DNA from: Streptomyces sp. NBC_00448
GTDB taxonomy: Bacteria > Actinomycetota > Actinomycetes > Streptomycetales > Streptomycetaceae
Assembly: GCF_036014115.1 (NCBI RefSeq)
Contig: NZ_CP107913.1
Coordinates: 6,751,501-6,815,500, forward strand
Direction: 5' to 3'
DNA length: 64,000 nt
Part shown: positions 1 through 8,728 of the stretch, piece after piece
Layout of the letters: each line of letters starts with the position of its first letter
Position numbering within the stretch: position 1 is the first letter of the stretch
The notes under the pieces: model-generated
Told to the model about the DNA's origin: nothing
The model's input: the letters and a program-made list of their open reading frames with translations, nothing else
The model's database searches: none
Translations under genes and position numbers: made by a program

Positions 1-3000
1 CCGCCGACGCGTCCAACTCCGCCTGGGTGCCCGGACTCGCGGACGCCGGCACCGTGACGCTCCAGGTGGCCGTCACCTTCTGACCGGGCGCCACGTTCGA
101 CAGCGACACCGGAGAGGTCGCCTTCACCGCCCAGCCGCTCGGCGAGTCGAGACCCAGCGAGAGCTTGCGGACGGCCTGCGCGCTGGTGTTGGCGAACGTC
201 GCGGTCGCGGTGATCGTGGTGTTCGGCTTCACCACGGCCGCCGACTGCAGAGCGAACGGGTTCTGCACCACGATCGGGGTGCTGCCGGTCACGCCGTTCA
301 CCGTCACGTCGATCGTCGCGGCACCGGGCGCCCGCATGGTGACCACACCACGCGCGCTGACCGTGGCGACCCGCGGGTCACTGCTGCGGTAGGTGACGTG
401 AGCGTGCGACAGGTCGGCGAGCGACTGGTCGTTGTCGGCCGCCTCGACGATGTGGTCCGCCGCCGCGTGCTTCTGCTCCAGCGAGGGATTCGTGTCCGCC
501 GCCTTCATCGGGTTGGTGCCGGTGAGGTCCAGCGTGCCGCCGGGCTGGAAGAGCACCTCGTCCGGCTGGACCGTCACGGACCGCACCTTCGGCGTGATGG
601 CGCCGTGCACCCGCACCGTGCCGGAGCCCGCCACGGTGGCGGAGTCGGGCCCGACGCGGAACTGGTAGGAGCCGTTCTGGACGACCTGCTTCAGCGCGCT
701 CTCGTCCCACTGGCTGAGGTCGGCGACCTTGACGGACAGGTTGACGTGCTGGGTGTGCCCCGGCGCGAGCACCGCCGTCTTCTTGAAGCCGACCAGCTGC
801 TCCTTCGGCGACTGGCTGCCGGACGCCGCGGACTGCGGCGCCGCGTAGAGCTGGGCCACCGTCGCGCCCGCGGTCGTACCGGTGTTGGTGACGTCGAAGC
901 CCACCTTCACCGTGCCGTCCGCGGAGACCGAACCGGGTCCGACCTTGACGCCGGAGTACGTGAACTGCGAGTAGGACAGGCCGTATCCGAACGGGTAGGT
1001 CGGCTTGCCGGTGAAGTACATGTACGTACGGCCGAGGCCGTCGGTCTCGGACGGGGAGAGCCCGTAGTTGTCGACCGACGGCAGCTGGGAGTCGTCGGCG
1101 TACCAGGTGAAGTCCAGGTGGCCGGACGGGTTCTGCTGCCCGAAGAGCACCTGCGCGAGCGCGGTGCCCTGGCTCTCGCCGTTGTAGCCGCTGAACACGA
1201 CCGCCGGGAAGTCCTTCTGGGCCTGCTGGATGTCGTACGGGCCGTCGGCCTGCATGACCAGCGCCGTACGCGGGTTGCCGAGAGCGGCGACCTGGCTGAT
1301 CAGCGAGTCGTAGTTGCCGGGCAGGGCCATCGTGGAGCGGTCCGTGCCCTCGTCGGCCACGCCCATGTCCGAGCCGACGTCCACGACCACCAGGTCCGCC
1401 TTCTTGATCGCGGACTGCGTGTCGGCCGAGCACGCCGCGGGCGTGGTGGCGCCCGTCGAGGTGCCGCAGGCGTCGTAGGTGACGGTCGCCGACGGGTTGG
1501 CCGCCTTGACCGCCGCGGTGATGCCCTGCACGGCGTCGACCCTGAGCGTCGGCTGGCCGGAGTAGCCGCCCAGCGTCGTGGTGTTCGCCAGGTTGCCGAC
1601 GATCACGATGTTGTTCAGCTTCTTCGGGTTCGCCGGCAGCAGCGGGGCCGAGGTGCCGGAGACCTTGTCGTTCTGCAGCAGCACCAGGTCCTGGGCCGCG
1701 ACCTTCTCGGCCAGCGCCTGGTGCGCGGGCGACTCGATCTGGTCCTTGGTGATCTTGGTGTAGGCGACCTTGCTCGCCGGGTCGAACTCGCCGGTCTGCA
1801 TCCGGACGGTGAACAGCTTCGTCAGCGCGCTGTCGACCACGCCGGGCGTCAACAGCCCGATCGAGATCGCCGCGTCGATGTTCTGCGTGTTCATCTCCCC
1901 GCCGGCGCAGTTCAGCTGGGTGCCGGCGCGCAGCGCGAACGCCTGCCCGCCCGCCGCCGCGGGGACCTGCTTGCCGGTGGCGGTGTTCGTCCAGGTGGTG
2001 CCGTTGGTCGTCCAGCCGGGCGGGGCCCAGTTGTGGCCGCCGGAGGAGTAGACGTCGCTGATCGCCCCGCAGTCGGAGGTGGTGTACCCGCCGAACCCGT
2101 AGGTGGCCTGGAGCAGTTGGTCCACCGTGTAGGTGTCCGCCGGCGCCGGCGTGCCGTTCACCGCGTTGTACGAGGTCATCACACCGGAGACGTGCGCGTC
2201 CTGCACCAGGCTGGCGAACTGCTTGGTGTAGTAGTCCCTGATGTTCGCGTCGGTGGTGTTCGCGCTCTGGGTGTGCCGGCTGTTCTCGTCGTTGTTGAGC
2301 GCGTAGTGCTTGGCGGTCGCCGCGACCTTCAGGTACGGGGTCTGCGACTTGCCGGTGAGGGTCTGGCCCTGGTAGCCGTTGACGAACGCGTCGGCCATCG
2401 TGGACGCCAGATAGGTGTCCTCGCCGAACGACTCGTTGGTCCGCCCCCATCGTGGGTCACGGTCCATGTTCACCGTCGGCGCCCAGAAGGTGAGGTCGCC
2501 GTAGTCCGACGCGGACGGGCCGATGTTGTTCTGGCCCTTCCCCCACAGCGACTTGTCGAGGAAGCCGCGCACCTCGTCCGAGATCGCGGTGGTCTCCTGG
2601 TACGTCAACTCCGGGTCCCACGACATCGTGGAGGCGAAGTTCACCGGGAAGCTGGTCGCCGTGACGTCCAGCTCGCCCTGACCGCCGGCCTCGGTGTCCG
2701 CACCGAGCCGGTTGATGCCGTGCTGGCCCTCGCTCCAGTACGTGTACTGCTGGACCCCGAGCCGGGGGATGGCCGGCGCGTTGTTGGTCTGCAGCTGCGC
2801 GACCTTCTCGGCCTCCGTCATCCGCGACACCAGGTCCGCGGCCCGCTCGGCGAAGGTGTAGTGCGTGTTCAGGTAGATCGGCTGCGTCGAGTCCGCGGCG
2901 GACAGCGCCGCGGACTGCGGACTCGCCTGCGCCACCGCCGGCACCCCGGCGACCACGCTCACCGCCAACGCGGCGGTCAGCACTCGTCGTCCAACTGCTG

Positions 3001-3022
3001 ATCTGAGTCTTCGGGAGCGCAT
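1..3022 (-). CDS. Secreted GH3 beta-glycosidase (xylosidase/glucosidase type), C-terminus cut by window edge
   Basis: Glycoside hydrolase family 3 enzyme releasing sugars from the non-reducing ends of plant-type oligosaccharides outside the cell. The reading frame is open from an ATG at 3022 to the left edge with no stop. A signal peptide (RSRRLRSAVGRRVLTAALAV, then an Ala-rich stretch ending AQAS) precedes the GH3 N-domain (YWSEGQHGINRLG, NMDRDPRWGRTNESFGEDTY). The motif YTTSDCGAISDV carries the nucleophile Asp in the form usual for xylosidase-like GH3. The second GH3 domain (VDVGSDMGVADEGTDRS, FPFGYGLSY-like), a fibronectin-III-like domain, a BIG2 immunoglobulin-like domain (SSDPRVATVSARGVVT) and an NPCBM-associated NEW3 domain at the edge follow. 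About 1007 residues are visible. Substrate specificity cannot be read from motifs. Confidence 0.9.
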   Translation of the reverse strand, partial: MRSRRLRSAVGRRVLTAALAVSVVAGVPAVAQASPQSAALSAADSTQPIYLNTHYTFAERAADLVSRMTEAEKVAQLQTNNAPAIPRLGVQQYTYWSEGQHGINRLGADTEAGGQGELDVTATSFPVNFASTMSWDPELTYQETTAISDEVRGFLDKSLWGKGQNNIGPSASDYGDLTFWAPTVNMDRDPRWGRTNESFGEDTYLASTMADAFVNGYQGQTLTGKSQTPYLKVAATAKHYALNNDENSRHTQSANTTDANIRDYYTKQFASLVQDAHVSGVMTSYNAVNGTPAPADTYTVDQLLQATYGFGGYTTSDCGAISDVYSSGGHNWAPPGWTTNGTTWTNTATGKQVPAAAGGQAFALRAGTQLNCAGGEMNTQNIDAAISIGLLTPGVVDSALTKLFTVRMQTGEFDPASKVAYTKITKDQIESPAHQALAEKVAAQDLVLLQNDKVSGTSAPLLPANPKKLNNIVIVGNLANTTTLGGYSGQPTLRVDAVQGITAAVKAANPSATVTYDACGTSTGATTPAACSADTQSAIKKADLVVVDVGSDMGVADEGTDRSTMALPGNYDSLISQVAALGNPRTALVMQADGPYDIQQAQKDFPAVVFSGYNGESQGTALAQVLFGQQNPSGHLDFTWYADDSQLPSVDNYGLSPSETDGLGRTYMYFTGKPTYPFGYGLSYSQFTYSGVKVGPGSVSADGTVKVGFDVTNTGTTAGATVAQLYAAPQSAASGSQSPKEQLVGFKKTAVLAPGHTQHVNLSVKVADLSQWDESALKQVVQNGSYQFRVGPDSATVAGSGTVRVHGAITPKVRSVTVQPDEVLFQPGGTLDLTGTNPMKAADTNPSLEQKHAAADHIVEAADNDQSLADLSHAHVTYRSSDPRVATVSARGVVTMRAPGAATIDVTVNGVTGSTPIVVQNPFALQSAAVVKPNTTITATATFANTSAQAVRKLSLGLDSPSGWAVKATSPVSLSNVAPGQKVTATWSVTVPASASPGTQAELDASA

Positions 3023-3685
3023 GGTTGTCTCCTTCACGTCATACCCCGCTGGGGCACAGGTTCATGGGGGAGCAGGCCGGCACCGTTGACGGTGGCATGC
3101 GCGGAGTGCGCGGATTGCGTAGGTATGACAACGATGTCTCCTTCGCGTACGACGCACCGTGCATCGCGGCTGCCTGCCGGGCTGACGAAATCTCGCTGAC
3201 ACACTGTTCAGCTTGGTATGAGCAGAAGTCAAGACTTCCTTCAGGACTCCCACGGAACCCGCACGATGCGTCAGATAGGCGCTTTGGCAAGGAGATCGGG
3301 CGGTTGGGCGGGGCCGGCGCGGGCATCGGTGAGCGGGGTTGAATATGCCTAAAAGTGGTCGTCAGCCCATGTCAGGGCCAGTCCGGGCGACCTCGCGCCC
3401 TGGTGTGCGGGCGCTGCCCGGTGTGCCCGCGCAGGTCGGCTCGATCCCGACCAACGGGCGCCTTCCGGGGCGGCCTTGGCGGGTGGCGTGCGAGGATATT
3501 TCTGACTGAAGTCGACGGAAGTCGCTGTCGGAGCGGCCGTTCGACGCGTGCGGTCGCCGGACCGGTGGCGCGGAGTATTGCGGCTTGTCAGGCGGAACGG
3601 TGGGGCGGCGGCGCGGGCGGGCGCGTCGTATACGGCGCCGGCGCGGTGACGGTCCTTCCGCGGCGGCGGTCCCGAAAAAGGGTGC
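3023..3685. other. Intergenic stretch, no gene recognised
   Basis: Several short frames are open on both strands here, but none has a plausible ribosome site with recognisable protein content. The first 300 bases upstream of the GH3 start are less GC-rich and probably hold its promoter. I see no clear LacI-type operator. Confidence 0.5.
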
Positions 3686-3712
3686 GGCCCAGCCGGGGCG
3701 AGCGGCTGGGCC
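3686..3712 (-). terminator. Rho-independent terminator of the LLM oxidoreductase gene
   Basis: A 10-bp perfect stem (GGCCCAGCCG / CGGCTGGGCC) with a 7-nt loop. On the minus strand it is followed within a few bases by CCCTTTTT, so it has the classic hairpin plus T-run. It lies about 95 bases downstream of the minus-strand stop at 3807. Confidence 0.8.
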
Positions 3713-3806
3713 GGGGGTTGCTGGGTGGGCCGGGGGTGCTGGGTGGTGGCCTGCGGTTCGGGTCAGGCCGGGTTGCCGGCGGGCCGGGGCAGCCCGGGTG
3801 GGCGGG

Positions 3807-4829
3807 TCAGCGCCAGCCGAGCTCCGGGGCCACGTGGGTGAGGATGCTCTCCAGCACATGCGCGTTGTAATCCACCCCGAGCTGGTTCGGGACGGTCAGC
3901 AGCAGGGTGTCCGCGGCCTGGATCGCCTCGTCCTCCCGGAGCTGCTTGACCAGCGCGTCCGGCTCGGCGGCGTACGACCGGCCGAAGATCGCCCTGGTCG
4001 TGTCGTCGATCATGCCGACCTGGTCGCGCGACTCGCGGTCCTGGCCGAAATAGGCCCGGTCCAGGTCGTTGGTCAGGGCGAAGATGCTGCGGCTGACCGA
4101 CACCCGCGGGGTGCGCTGGTGGCCGGCCGCTCGGAACGCCTCGCGGTACGCCTCGATCTGCTTGCGCTGCTGGACGTGCAGCGGCTCGCCCGTCTCGTCG
4201 TCCTTCAGGGTGGAACTCTGCAGGTTCATCCCGATCCGCGCGGCCCACACGGCGGTCGCGTTCGAGCCCGAACCCCACCAGATCCGCTCGCGCAGCCCCT
4301 CGCTGTGCGGCTCGACCCGCAGCAGCCCGGGCGGGTTGGGGAACATCGGGCGCGGGTTCGGCTGCGCGAAGCCGTCGCCCTCGATCACCTTGAGGAACGC
4401 CTCGGTGTGCCGGCGGGCCATGTCCGCGGCGGTCTCGCCCTCGGCGGGGGCGTAACCGAAGTAGCGCCAGCCGTCGATCACCTGCTCCGGTGACCCGCGG
4501 CTGATGCCGAGTTGGAGCCGCCCGCCGGAGATGAGGTCGGCGGCGCCGGCCTCCTCGGCCATGTACAGCGGGTTCTCGTACCGCATGTCGATCACACCGG
4601 TGCCGATCTCGATCTTCGAGGTCCGCGCGCCGATGGCCGAGAGCAGTGGGAAGGGGCTGCCCGCCTGCTGCGCGAAGTGGTGCACCCGGAAGTACGCACC
4701 GTCCGCGCCGAACTCTTCCGCGGCGACCGCGAGATCGATCGACTGATGCAGGAAGTCGGCGGCGGTGCGGGTCTCGGAGTGCGGGTTCGGCGACCAGTGT
4801 CCGAAGGAGAGGAATCCGATCTTCTTCAC
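3807..4829 (-). CDS. LLM-class flavin-dependent oxidoreductase
   Basis: A bacterial-luciferase-like (LLM) TIM-barrel flavoprotein of 340 aa, the normal length for the FMN-type group. The N-terminus MKKIGFLSFGHW, the central YENPLYMAEEAGAADLISGG and GRLQLGISRGSPEQ segments and WWGSGSNATAVWAARIG match the family pattern. It probably uses reduced FMN to oxidise a small molecule. The start is a GTG at 4829 with only a weak ribosome site (CAGTAGG just upstream), so the start is less certain than the frame. It stands alone between terminators, with no operon partner to suggest a substrate. Confidence 0.85.
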   Translation of the reverse strand: MKKIGFLSFGHWSPNPHSETRTAADFLHQSIDLAVAAEEFGADGAYFRVHHFAQQAGSPFPLLSAIGARTSKIEIGTGVIDMRYENPLYMAEEAGAADLISGGRLQLGISRGSPEQVIDGWRYFGYAPAEGETAADMARRHTEAFLKVIEGDGFAQPNPRPMFPNPPGLLRVEPHSEGLRERIWWGSGSNATAVWAARIGMNLQSSTLKDDETGEPLHVQQRKQIEAYREAFRAAGHQRTPRVSVSRSIFALTNDLDRAYFGQDRESRDQVGMIDDTTRAIFGRSYAAEPDALVKQLREDEAIQAADTLLLTVPNQLGVDYNAHVLESILTHVAPELGWR

Positions 4830-4889
4830 CTACTGGACAGCGTTCGGCGGCCCTGATTGATTCCCCGGGCCGCCCGAAACGCTCAGGTC

Positions 4890-4947
4890 ACGGTGCCGGC
4901 GGGCCGCCGCGCGGTGCGATCGCCGCGCGGCGGCCCGCCGGCACCGT
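4890..4947. terminator. Strong 25-bp hairpin, probable bidirectional terminator or insulator
   Basis: Left arm 4890-4914 and right arm 4923-4947 are perfectly complementary over 25 bp with an 8-nt loop (TGCGATCG). It sits between the 3' end of the lipoprotein gene (4960) and the 5' end of the LLM gene, both on the minus strand. There is no T-run, as is common for actinobacterial terminators. Confidence 0.75.
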
Positions 4948-4959
4948 CCGGACCGGCGG

Positions 4960-5679
4960 TCACGCGTGGGCGCTGATGATGCCGCCGTCGCTGAGCACGA
5001 TGTAGATGCCGTTGGCGTCGAGCCCGACGTCGTGCTGGTTCGTCTCCACCGTGGCGTCCACTTCGCCCTCGTTGCCGAGGATCTGCGCGCGGTAGCGCAG
5101 CTCGCCGATCTTCGTGACCTTGGCGGTCCAGCCGCCCGCGAGCTTGAACGTGCCCGGGCCCTGCTTCCCGCCGCCCATCCAGGAGTGGAGGGTGCCGTCC
5201 AGCGAGAGCTCGAGGAACATGTCGTTGGCGTCCAGCCCGGCGTCGTGGCCGTGGGTCTCCAGCGTGACGAAGAGCTCGCCGTTGTTGACGACCTTGGCGA
5301 GGTAGTGCTCGTCGCCGAGCTTGTAGATCTCGGCCTTGCTGCCGTCCACCAGGGTCTGGGTGTGTATCGGCTTCGCCGTCTTGGTCGCGGCAGCGGGCGC
5401 GGCGGGCGCGACGGCCGGGGCGGTGGTGGGCGCGGGCGCGGGTGCGGTGGTGGGCGCGGCCGCGTTCGGGGCGGGCGCGTTCCCGGCGCCGGCCGGGCTG
5501 CTCGGGGGAGTCGCCGGGGTCGCCGGGCTCGCCGGGTTCGAGGGGGCCGCGGAACCGGCGGTGGAGGCCTTGGCACCGTTCGCCGGCCCGCTCGCGGCGG
5601 AGTGGGACGAGCCGCACGCGGTGAGGAGCAGAGCGGCGGAACCCAGGGCGACGGTGGCGAGTGCGGTACGGCGGATCAT
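4960..5679 (-). CDS. Secreted lipoprotein with Ala/Pro-rich linker and duplicated C-terminal repeat
   Basis: A start at 5679 (MIRRTALATVALGSAALLL) is preferred because AGGGG lies 4-8 bases upstream and a lipobox (LLTAC) follows at residues 18-22. The upstream in-frame start at 5712 would spoil the signal peptide. A low-complexity Ala/Pro/Ser/Thr spacer of about 80 residues leads to a C-terminal domain with two related units, ETHGHDAGLDANDMFLELS and ETNQHDVGLDANGIYIVLS, each ending in a Gly-rich turn. It should be anchored on the outer face of the membrane. The repeat family is unknown to me; a ligand-binding or sensing role is only a guess. A strong hairpin terminates it. Confidence 0.75.
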   Translation of the reverse strand: MIRRTALATVALGSAALLLTACGSSHSAASGPANGAKASTAGSAAPSNPASPATPATPPSSPAGAGNAPAPNAAAPTTAPAPAPTTAPAVAPAAPAAATKTAKPIHTQTLVDGSKAEIYKLGDEHYLAKVVNNGELFVTLETHGHDAGLDANDMFLELSLDGTLHSWMGGGKQGPGTFKLAGGWTAKVTKIGELRYRAQILGNEGEVDATVETNQHDVGLDANGIYIVLSDGGIISAHA

Positions 5680-5964
5680 GGTTTCCCCTAGCGATGAGCT
5701 GGTCACTTGCATCGGCTGACACTCATGAGGACAGCGAGGCGCCCGCGGGGGTTTCCGCTGTGCGCCGCCTGTGACGGGACGGTGACCGCTGTCATACGAC
5801 GGAGACGAACGTCACGCCGCGCCCCGGCCGGGACGCCGGTACGTCGCCGCGTACGCCGGCCGTTCCGCGCTACGCCGTCGCTCGTCCCCCGTGACGGCAG
5901 TGCTGCTGGTGTACGGCGTCGGCCCGCGCCGGCGGTGGGCCGGCGCCGGCGGAGACGGGCGAGG

Positions 5965-6843
5965 TCAGCCCGCCGGCTGGTAGTGCTGGAGGTAGAGGAA
6001 GATCGACTTCCAGCCGGACCCCACGTTCAGGACGTGCAGCTGGCCGCCGCTCGGGCCGAGGTCCAGCGCCGCGATCCCCTCGACCTCGTCGTCGGGCTGG
6101 ACGTCCTGCGAGAAGGCGCGGGTGACCGCACCGGTCGACGGGTCGATCCCGTACACCGCCTTGTCGCCGTCGCCGTCCACCGAGGCGTAGAGCACGCCGT
6201 TCAGCATGGCCGCGCCCTGGATTCGGCTGAGCGGCCGCGACAGCCGGACGGTCCGGGCGACCGGCAGCGCCGCCCCGGCCGGCAGGGACAGCAGGTCGGC
6301 GAGCCGGTAGGCGACCAACTCGTCGGTGCCCAGGGCCGCGTCCTGGTTCCACGCCGCGGTGTAGACGAGCCCGGCCGCCGCGTCGACGGCCACCCACGGC
6401 ACGCCGCCCGGCAGCAGCGCCAGCGGCAACTGGACGTAGCGCCCGGTCCAGCTCAGGTCGCCGGTGTTGTACAGCGCCAGCAGCGGGTGCTGGTAGTCGC
6501 TGCCGTCCTCCAGCGGGGCGATCACGTATCCGCCGTAGACGTCGATGTCACCGATGTGGTCGGAGCCGTAGGGGCCGCTCAACGCGGTGGGGATCGCCAG
6601 GGCGTTGGAGGCGGTCTCCTGGTTCCCGCTGACCGTCGCCTTGTCCAGGCTGTAGGTGCCCGAGTAGTAGAAGTACGTGCCGTCGGTCGCGATGCCCTGC
6701 CCGCGCTCCAGCGCGGTGATCCCGGTCCAGGTGGAGTAGTCCGGGAGCCTGGTCCATGTGGTCGCGTACGCCGCCTGCGGCAGCAGCAGCGCCATCGCGG
6801 CGGCGACCGCCGCGGTCGCACCTCCCGCATACCGGAGTTTCAT
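5965..6843 (-). CDS. Secreted protein of unknown function, beta-propeller-like
   Basis: The start at 6843 gives MKLRYAGGATAAVAAAMALL with an AYA-type signal-peptidase site and GGAGG nine bases upstream; the longer frame to 6897 adds residues with no ribosome site. The mature protein of about 265 aa has repeating blade-like segments (GIATDGTYFYYSG, PWVAVDAAAGLVYTAAW, GAAMLNGVLYASVDGDGDKA, VEGIAALDLGPSGGQLHVLN), suggesting a beta-propeller. No catalytic motif is visible. The neighbours (a lipoprotein and a small cytoplasmic protein) give no functional context. Confidence 0.7.
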   Translation of the reverse strand: MKLRYAGGATAAVAAAMALLLPQAAYATTWTRLPDYSTWTGITALERGQGIATDGTYFYYSGTYSLDKATVSGNQETASNALAIPTALSGPYGSDHIGDIDVYGGYVIAPLEDGSDYQHPLLALYNTGDLSWTGRYVQLPLALLPGGVPWVAVDAAAGLVYTAAWNQDAALGTDELVAYRLADLLSLPAGAALPVARTVRLSRPLSRIQGAAMLNGVLYASVDGDGDKAVYGIDPSTGAVTRAFSQDVQPDDEVEGIAALDLGPSGGQLHVLNVGSGWKSIFLYLQHYQPAG

Positions 6844-7031
6844 CAGCTCGGACCTCCAAGTCGCCCTGTGACACGTCCTGTTGCTCGCCGGCGCCATTCA
6901 TTTCAGCAGCGCGCGGGTGAGCGGCACACCGGTCGCAGATGAACTCTGACCGACGGGAGCGGGGCGGTAGGCGGAGGGAGCGGGCCGAGTGGGCGGGGCC
7001 CGAGGCGTACCGGGCCGCCCCGCGTCATGGA

Positions 7032-7080
7032 GCCGCCCGCGTACGAGGCCGCTCGGCGAGCGGCTCCGTACGCGGGCGGC
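7032..7080. terminator. Long imperfect hairpin downstream of the small conserved gene
   Basis: Outer arms 7032-7045 and 7067-7080 are a perfect 14-bp inverted repeat (GCCGCCCGCGTACG). An inner 7-bp stem (GCCGCTC/GAGCGGC) sits within the loop. It lies 25 bases past the stop of the minus-strand gene ending at 7106, so it probably acts as a terminator. Confidence 0.65.
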
Positions 7081-7105
7081 CGTGGACGTGGAGGCCCCGG
7101 GGCGG

Positions 7106-7396
7106 TCAGCGCGCGGCGGCGAGGCCCTTCCGGAGCTCCTCGACGTTCATCACCGGCTGGATCTCGATCCGTGCGCCGAGTTCCTCGAAGAGCGGCTCGA
7201 CGATGCCGGGCAACTGCGAGCTGTCCTGCATGTCGAAGACGAAGAGGGAGCACCGCTCGCCCTCGCGGGCGAAGAAGTAGGCGGCCTCGGGCTTGAGTTG
7301 CTCCGCCAGCGACTGCATGAGCTTTTCCATGGCGCCGTTCTTGATCGCCTTGTTGGCGACCTGGGTGTCCATTCGGGCACTCAGCATGACCCTCAT
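7106..7396 (-). CDS. Small conserved cytoplasmic protein (ferredoxin-like dimeric alpha/beta type)
   Basis: A 96-residue protein without signal peptide or membrane segment. The alternation of strand and helix (MRVMLSARMDT, AIKNGAMEKLMQSLAEQLKP, AAYFFAREGERCSLFVFDM, LFEELGARIEIQPVM) resembles small dimeric alpha-beta barrel proteins common in actinomycetes. I do not recognise a characterised member. The start at 7396 has AAGGAG a few bases upstream. Its function is unknown. Confidence 0.65.
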   Translation of the reverse strand: MRVMLSARMDTQVANKAIKNGAMEKLMQSLAEQLKPEAAYFFAREGERCSLFVFDMQDSSQLPGIVEPLFEELGARIEIQPVMNVEELRKGLAAAR

Positions 7397-7639
7397 CGCA
7401 CGGGCTCCTTCCGCTCGCCGTGACCGGCGCGGTTCGGCCCCGCGCTCATCGGTACCGGGGTGACGTCCCGCTCATCGTCACCACGGCCCCCCGGCGCGGC
7501 AACATCTCACCCGCCATTCGGGCCGGAGACCGGGCCGGGCAGGCCGGAGGCCGGATCGAACGGGCACGCGGGCACGCGGGCGGGTGAGGCCGGGGTGCGC
7601 TCACGTCCGACGCTCACGCGCCACGCTCACGTCCGACGC

Positions 7640-8005
7640 TCACGCGCGGTGGACGTTCAGCACCACGACGCCGACGATGATCAAGGCGATGCCCGTCCAC
7701 TGGGGCCACCCCAGCGCCTCGTTGAAGGCCGCCGCTCCGATGGCCGCCACCGCCGCGGTGCCGGCCCCCGACCAGACGGCGTAGGCGACGGACACCGGTA
7801 TCCGGGTCAGCGCCCGCCCCAGCAGGACGAACGAGACCACGTAGCCGATCACCACGCCGACGGTGGGCAGCAACCGCGTGTAGCCGTCGGTGAGTTTCAG
7901 GCAGCTGGTGGCGCAGACCTCGCAGGCGATGGCGAGGGCGAGCAGCAGGTAGGGCAACGTGACTCCCGTGGAACTGGTCGGGCCCGGCGGCGGGTGCGGC
8001 GGCAT
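7640..8005 (-). CDS. SMR-family small multidrug efflux transporter
   Basis: A four-helix inner-membrane exporter of the small multidrug resistance family. Visible are YLLLALAIACEVCATSCLK (helix 1 with the essential membrane Glu), GYTRLLPTVGVVIGYVVSFV, ALTRIPVSVAYAVWSGAGTA and WTGIALIIVGVVVLNV. The length of 121 aa is slightly above the usual 105-110 because of a Pro-rich N-terminus; a TTG start at the conserved TLPYLLL is possible. The chosen ATG at 8005 overlaps the HAD stop by one base, so the two are translationally coupled. Substrates in the family are quaternary ammonium or guanidinium compounds. The link to the neighbouring phosphonate genes is inferred from position only. Confidence 0.88.
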   Translation of the reverse strand: MPPHPPPGPTSSTGVTLPYLLLALAIACEVCATSCLKLTDGYTRLLPTVGVVIGYVVSFVLLGRALTRIPVSVAYAVWSGAGTAAVAAIGAAAFNEALGWPQWTGIALIIVGVVVLNVHRA

Positions 8006-8682
8006 CAGACCCCGGCGGCGTCGAGCGAGGAGAGCAGCGCCAGGTCGACCTCCTCCAGACTCCCGACCACCAGGACGCCGGCCCCCGGCGCGAGCGGCAC
8101 CGTGGACGGTACCGCCACCACCCGGCAGCCGGCCGCCCGCGCGGAGGCCAGGCCGGGCGGGCTGTCCTCCACCGCGACGCAGCTCCGGGGCGGCACCCCG
8201 AGCCGGGCCGCCGCGGCGAGATACGGTCCCGGGTCGGGCTTGGGGCGGACGGTGTCCTCGGCCGCCACGGTCAGCGCGAACCAGTCCGCCCCCAGCGTCC
8301 GCAGCACCAGGTCGACCACCCGCCGGGGGGACGCCGTGACCAGGGCGGCGGGTACCCCGGCGTCCCGCAGTTCCGCCAGCAGCCGCAGCGCGCCCGGCTG
8401 CGGCTGTACGTCGCCGGCCACGCGTGCGGCGAAGGCGTCGTCGAGTTCCGCGGCGATCCTCGCCTCGGTGACGGCCGGCCCGACGACGCGGTGGAGATAC
8501 CCGGCGGTGTGCCCGACCGGGCGGCCCACCACCTCCGGCAGGTCGGCGTCGGTCAACCGGTACCCGAGCCGGTCGGCGATCTCGGTGACGGCCCGCCACC
8601 ACAGGTGCTCGGTGTCGACGAGGGTGCCGTCCATGTCGAACAGGACGGCGGCGGGACGGAGCCGGACGGTACGGGAGTGCAC
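8005..8682 (-). CDS. HAD-superfamily (subfamily IA) phosphohydrolase
   Basis: A haloacid dehalogenase-like hydrolase of 225 aa. Motif I is LFDMDGTLVDTEHLWW (nucleophile and acid Asp), motif II ALVTASPRR, motif III region VRPKPDPGPYL and motif IV VAVEDSPPGLASARAAG. A helical cap sits between motifs I and II, as in beta-phosphoglucomutase/phosphatase-like members. Coupled to the SMR gene and about 46 bases downstream of the ABC ATPase gene, it is probably the distal part of the phosphonate-type operon. It may clear a phosphorylated by-product. It lacks the features I would need to call it phosphonoacetaldehyde hydrolase. Confidence 0.85.
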   Translation of the reverse strand: MHSRTVRLRPAAVLFDMDGTLVDTEHLWWRAVTEIADRLGYRLTDADLPEVVGRPVGHTAGYLHRVVGPAVTEARIAAELDDAFAARVAGDVQPQPGALRLLAELRDAGVPAALVTASPRRVVDLVLRTLGADWFALTVAAEDTVRPKPDPGPYLAAAARLGVPPRSCVAVEDSPPGLASARAAGCRVVAVPSTVPLAPGAGVLVVGSLEEVDLALLSSLDAAGV

Positions 8683-8728
8683 GAATGCCCTTCCTGGAGG
8701 GGGAGTTCGGAGTCGGCCGGGCAGCGGG

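Noticed and set aside
398..3001. Very long plus-strand frame (over 860 codons) antisense to the GH3 gene
   Set aside because: Arg/Gly/Val-rich composition without domains; it mirrors the GC pattern of the real minus-strand glycosidase.
3025..3870. Small frames on both strands upstream of the GH3 gene
   Set aside because: No protein-like composition, overlapping each other on both strands; treated as intergenic.
8005..8682. Phosphonoacetaldehyde hydrolase (PhnX)
   Set aside because: It is a generic HAD-IA enzyme; I do not see the cap-domain lysine context needed for PhnX, and the oxidative route in this locus would not require it.
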